The notes beneath the pieces were generated by a model. The model was not told the DNA's origin, searched no databases, and worked only from the letters and a program-made list of their open reading frames with translations. Of a DNA stretch of 64,000 nucleotides, positions 60,116 through 64,000 are shown piece after piece (position 1 is the stretch's first letter; every line of letters starts with the position of its first letter). A program made the position numbers and the translations under genes. The stretch comes from Bursaphelenchus xylophilus (lineage: Eukaryota > Nematoda > Chromadorea > Rhabditida > Aphelenchoididae): positions 5,947,501-6,011,500 of the forward strand of contig CAJFCV020000005.1 in NCBI GenBank assembly GCA_904066235.2, written 5' to 3'.

Positions 60116-63100
60116 GATGATAGATACTGATGTTGCGTGACTACAGCGACTTCAGAGCTCCACAATTTCTGTGGATTTCACTCAAAGATTACTGTATGGT
60201 TGTAAAACAAATGCCGATTTAGGTTTTCCCTGACGTGAGAGAATGACGATTGGAAGAGTTCGGGTCAAAAGGGCTGCGGTTCTCTGCTCAGATTTCAGAG
60301 CACAAGATCACCATGTTTGGGCGAGAAATCGAGCACGATTTATGTGTTCGATCCCCTTCTTTTGACCAATGAAATCTCGCTCCCTGCAAATCAAAGTTAA
60401 TAATTATTACACCTCTTCTTTTTGGCGCGATTCGAAGGTCGCATTCTAAATAATATAAAAAAACAAACCAAAGCAAGATTGGAAACGGCACAAGTAGTTG
60501 GCCTGATGGTATGCTAATCAAGCAGATCGGTTGCAAAAAAGGAAAATGACAAAACAAAAGAAGAAACGTCTTCCAACAGAAGTGAGAGGGCAGGTGTTGA
60601 CGGGCTTCACAAACCCTTCCGTCAATAAAAAAACTGCAAAAAAGTCTTGAAGAAGAAAATATCAAAAACAATTGTAAAAAGAAGTTGACTCCAATAAAGG
60701 AAAAGGAATATTCTGGCTGAATGGCCCGCTAACTATCAATCAGAAGGAGAGAACTCCGATTCCAGAAACGATAGCGGGAACACCGGCCTTTCTTGGGAGC
60801 AATGATTTAAGTTACTCAAAGCGCATACTCCGGAATGTAAGCAACTGCTCAGGCATCGGAAGACCGCTTAATAAAACTCTAGGGAAATGGAAACCCCGAT
60901 GTTGATCTGGAGTCATCACCCCCGCTCCCTTCCCCCCTGACCCGAACATTTGCTACCGTCCTTGGCACGGCGTTCCGGCGTTTTCGCGGCTTCTCTCAGG
61001 GTCAGCGCAACGCCGTCCCCTGCCTGCCCGCCGTCCGCCTCGGAACGCGGAGTCAGAGATTTTCTCGTAAAAAAGTCGTAAATTTAAACTTTTCCATTCC
61101 CCGCACAAAAAAATTAAAAGCTCGCCAAAAGTGATGGAAATCCCAGAATCGGATTTTATCCAAAAACGACTGACAGGCCCGAAAGACCGCCCGTGTTCAG
61201 CGGGGAGTGATCCCACGTCTCTCCCGCCCGTTGTCCGAGTGCCCTTGGCTGACCACAAACCGAGAGAGCAAGTGGATTACGAGGATCTTGGCTAGTCGAT
61301 CGGTGGCTATTCTCGATTGGAACAAGCGGGCAAAACGAAAGAAAAGGCCGCCATAATCAGGGCGCACTTCCCCTCTCCTCAGGAGCCTTGTGTTTTAGAA
61401 ATCGACGCTGAAATTCCCTTTTCAACCTTCAGAAAAGAGCGTGGCTGATCGGGAGCACAGACAACGAGGGATCCTTATCAGTGTGCGCGTTTGGAAGAGC
61501 CCTGAGGTCGGGAAGTGCTGCAGAAAAGCGGCCTAACCTTGACTATCTAATAAAACACGAACGCTCTTCTAATCAGCAGGAAACGAAATTTCGAAATCAA
61601 AAAAAGAGCGGTTTATGACAGCAAAGGGACTTTATAACAAGCGCATCAAACCCACTTTTAGGTGCGAAGCGTCCGTTTTTCCGTATACTTTTGGTCTTTT
61701 TTAAAAGGACAACATTCTTAAGCGAAAATAATTTTGCAGTTGCGCAACCGTTCTTTCGAATAAAAAAATTCATGAATTTTAGAACCCATCTACCGTATCT
61801 TTTCCGTGACATTTTTAGGGCCCACAATTTGATTTTATTGCTCGCAAAGGCGGACAGAAACGAAAGACGGTTAGTTAAAGGAGCGTATAGTATAGTGGAA
61901 GTGGGTTACAAATAGAAATGAAAGGTCCCGAGTTCGACTCCATCGCTCTCATATCTGTCGCTTGACTCTCTCAGTTGGTCGAGGGAATTCGAAGAGAGCT
62001 AGAGCGATGTTGGGCTATGCATTGAGGCTGGCCTTTATAATGACCGTCTCATTCTTCGTCCAAAACATGCGTTTTCGACCAAAAAATAATCGAAATGAGA
62101 TTTTTTTGTTTTTTGGAAGTGATGGGCGAGGAAACCTGTCAAGAAAAACAAAATTCAAACGTATGAAAAGAAGATGGACTCCGGTAAATAAAAGAAATGA
62201 TTATTGAAAGTAATTACAAACGCGGAGCAACAAGTCAACATTGATATAAAAAGAAAAAGTTGCACGATTATCACAACGCAGGTTGTTTATTTGCCTAATA
62301 AACCCGTGACCCTTCAAGTATTCGCTTTACGAGGAAACTTTTCAGATACCGGTATTGCCAAGAAGGTTTGCCCTTCGAATGCCGAACTCTGATAACAGCT
62401 TGATTAGAGGTCTCATATAAAATTATATGCGGCCCGATTCGTAAACCCATTCCCGTCCAGCTGGCGGTAATAAAGAAAACATTGGGGTCATAAACATCTA
62501 ATCCAATCTTTTTTGTTGGTAATTAAAACAAAGCCCCCTTTAGCCTAAATTCGAAGTCGAGATTAGAGATGGCGTACAAGACGAACAGGATTCTGGAGAA
62601 GGAACCCCCGTCCGGGCTTAAGGTCGTTTCAATTAGGCGCGATAAACCCCAAAAAACTGGTCGACCCGGAGGGCAAACAAAGTCCGGGTGATCTGAAATC
62701 TGCCAGCCAATTGCCTTAGCACTGACCAGTGTCCAAATCGGCTGCCAATTTGTCTTGACACGCCCGATCTCTGCTCCCGTTCCTCTCTTAAAGCTGGACG
62801 CATGCCCTCAAGGCGTTACTCATCCCTCCTTGGCTGTTCGAAGAAAATAGGTTGCAAACGAGGAGCGAGGGCAAAGGGAACCCAAATTTGGAACATGACG
62901 GGTCAAAACGTCGAAATTCTACAACGGGATATTTTTGAAGAAGTTGCTTGTTCGGCGAGGGTAATGAGAATGAACAGTGAATTCACAAATCATGTCATAA
63001 TTTTTTTTCACGATGTATTGAAAAAGTACCGTCATATGTAATGGCAAGACAAATTGCAATTATCGCGGAAATTTTGAAAAGACAACCAAAAACAGCTTTT

Positions 63101-63334
63101 TTGAGTTTTCTGTACCACACAAAGACCAATATTTAAGCCGGGTTACGAAACAGACAAAAGAAGGGCCAGTCTGACCAATCGATCACCCGACTTCGGCCCG
63201 ACCACAAAGAGTCAAATGTTGGCCAATGTCGGAATATGCAAAGGAGAACACAGCGATCTAATGCGAAGACAAGATACGATGGCACCTGTTCCCAAAGTCT
63301 CAAATAATCAAATCCAATTTAAATTTATTTGATT
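60116..63334. other. 3.2-kb gene-free region upstream of the KASH gene
   Basis: Both flanking genes are on the minus strand. A GC-rich block lies at 60950-61270. AP-2-like motifs occur near 61375 and 61500. A degenerate tRNA-like locus lies near 61880-61950. Open frames are short and unsupported. The region should include the KASH-gene promoter and the 3' UTR of the right-edge gene. Confidence 0.4.
61880..61950 (+). pseudogene. Degenerate tRNA-like locus
   Basis: GGAGCG at the left can pair with CGCTCT at the right, an A-box-like TAGTATAGTGG and a B-box-like GAGTTCGACTC occur in order, and total length is about 70 nt. The D and anticodon arms do not form standard stems, so this looks like a tRNA pseudogene or chance resemblance. 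Confidence 0.25.
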
Positions 63335-63953
63335 TCACGGGTTATTGGATGGATCGGCCTGGTCCTGACTCTGGGGCTGTTTGGCTTCTGACTTGTTCGA
63401 CATTTTGTCCTCAATTACGGGATCAGAATGTTGAGGATCAGCCTTGCAAGAATCCTGAAAGTACGATTTGTTGATATCAATCGGTGTTAAAAAGTCTAAT
63501 AATTCATATGGACTTGGATTAATAAATTGCTTAATCGGATATAATAATAAAAATTATTAAAACTTTACATCCTCGTTTCTTGCCGCAGACACCTCAAGCT
63601 TGGCACTTTTCTTGTTGTCTTCCTTGTCTATATTTTTGGTCGTGCTCTTCGATTCTTCTCGTTTTGTCTGAAATAGTCATCAGAATTACAGTACCCCGTT
63701 TGTAAATTACCTGTTCTTTAGATGGATTAGTTTTATCTTTTTCTTTGGACTCCAAGACATCTCCACTGTCTATTTTACTGTTTTTAGCAACATTCGTATC
63801 TGTGGGAAAGACCTTTTGTGTTGATTTCTTGGAATTAATCTTCTTCTTACAACATTCAGGAATAAGAGTACCCAAGAAGATGAACGTGCAGATGATCAGA
63901 GCTAAATGAAAAAGATACGAAGGGTTGAAGTGACTCGGTCCGGGTACAAACAT
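63335..63953 (-). CDS. Small membrane-anchored, Lys/Asp-rich protein of unknown function
   Basis: Three exons (63711-63953, 63569-63667, 63335-63454) encode 153 residues from the ATG at 63953. After a short N-terminus, residues about 13-33 are hydrophobic (LFHLALIICTFIFLGTLI), followed by CCKKK, a probable signal anchor with palmitoylation-type cysteines. The rest is a highly charged, low-complexity tail rich in Lys, Ser, Asp and Glu and ends DPSNNP. No domain is recognised. The gene lies 11 bp from the window edge, so upstream exons could exist outside. Confidence 0.65.
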
Positions 63954-64000
63954 GGAAGAAATACAAAAAAGAATCGACCGGTTATCTGTCAGCCCGACCA

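Noticed and set aside
1..64000. CRISPR arrays, bacterial operons or prophage
   Set aside because: The intron structure and gene content are eukaryotic; the direct and inverted repeats are transposon ends, not spaced repeat-spacer units.

Overview
This window is eukaryotic DNA, almost certainly from a nematode. The evidence is intron-rich genes with very short GT-AG introns (many 32-38 nt), pyrimidine-rich TTTCAG acceptors, likely trans-splice acceptors just upstream of start codons, and a typical nematode gene set: 7TM chemoreceptors, an innexin, a multi-ShK secreted protein, a CHK-like (DUF1679-type) kinase, an N-myristoylated neuronal-type globin, a Cys-loop chloride-type channel and an UNC-83-like KASH protein. 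I cannot name the genus. Gene spans include introns; exon limits were traced by hand from splice consensus and frame continuity, and nearly all models close in frame. Shifts of a base or a few codons remain possible.

Layout. 0-15 kb is gene dense: zinc carboxypeptidase (-), clathrin light chain (-), a secreted Cys-rich orphan (+), a triple-ShK secreted protein (+), TRNT1 CCA-adding enzyme (-), DONSON replication factor (-), a CHK-like pseudokinase (+) and a chemoreceptor (-). 14.5-19.3 kb has no convincing gene but holds foldback and Tc1/mariner-like elements. 19.3-27 kb has a terminal nucleotidyltransferase (+) whose introns are inflated by two transposable elements, tail to tail with a full-length three-domain ACAD10 homologue (-). 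27-36.5 kb holds a second chemoreceptor (-), a secreted Cys-rich, probably GPI-anchored protein (-) and a PAR-motif ligand-gated channel (-). A globin (+) and an innexin (-) occupy 39-44 kb. A 4.7-kb gene-free stretch precedes a large UNC-83-like LINC-complex gene (-, 48.9-60.1 kb), followed by 3.2 kb of gene-free DNA and a small membrane-anchored Lys-rich protein (-) at the right edge.

The genes do not form one pathway. They mix housekeeping functions (endocytosis, tRNA maturation, CMG helicase assembly, fatty-acid catabolism, nuclear positioning) with neuronal or secreted functions (chemoreceptors, channel, innexin, globin, ShK protein). DONSON and TRNT1 are on the same strand 0.5 kb apart and could be co-transcribed.

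The most unusual content is the mobile DNA. Two ~595-bp elements with long inverted repeats and TWA target duplications (Harbinger type) carry a tRNA-like segment. One of them landed exactly in the splice acceptor of a 34-nt intron and rebuilt the acceptor through its own target-site duplication. The gene-free stretches also show a recurrent AP-2-like motif (GCCTSAGGC type).
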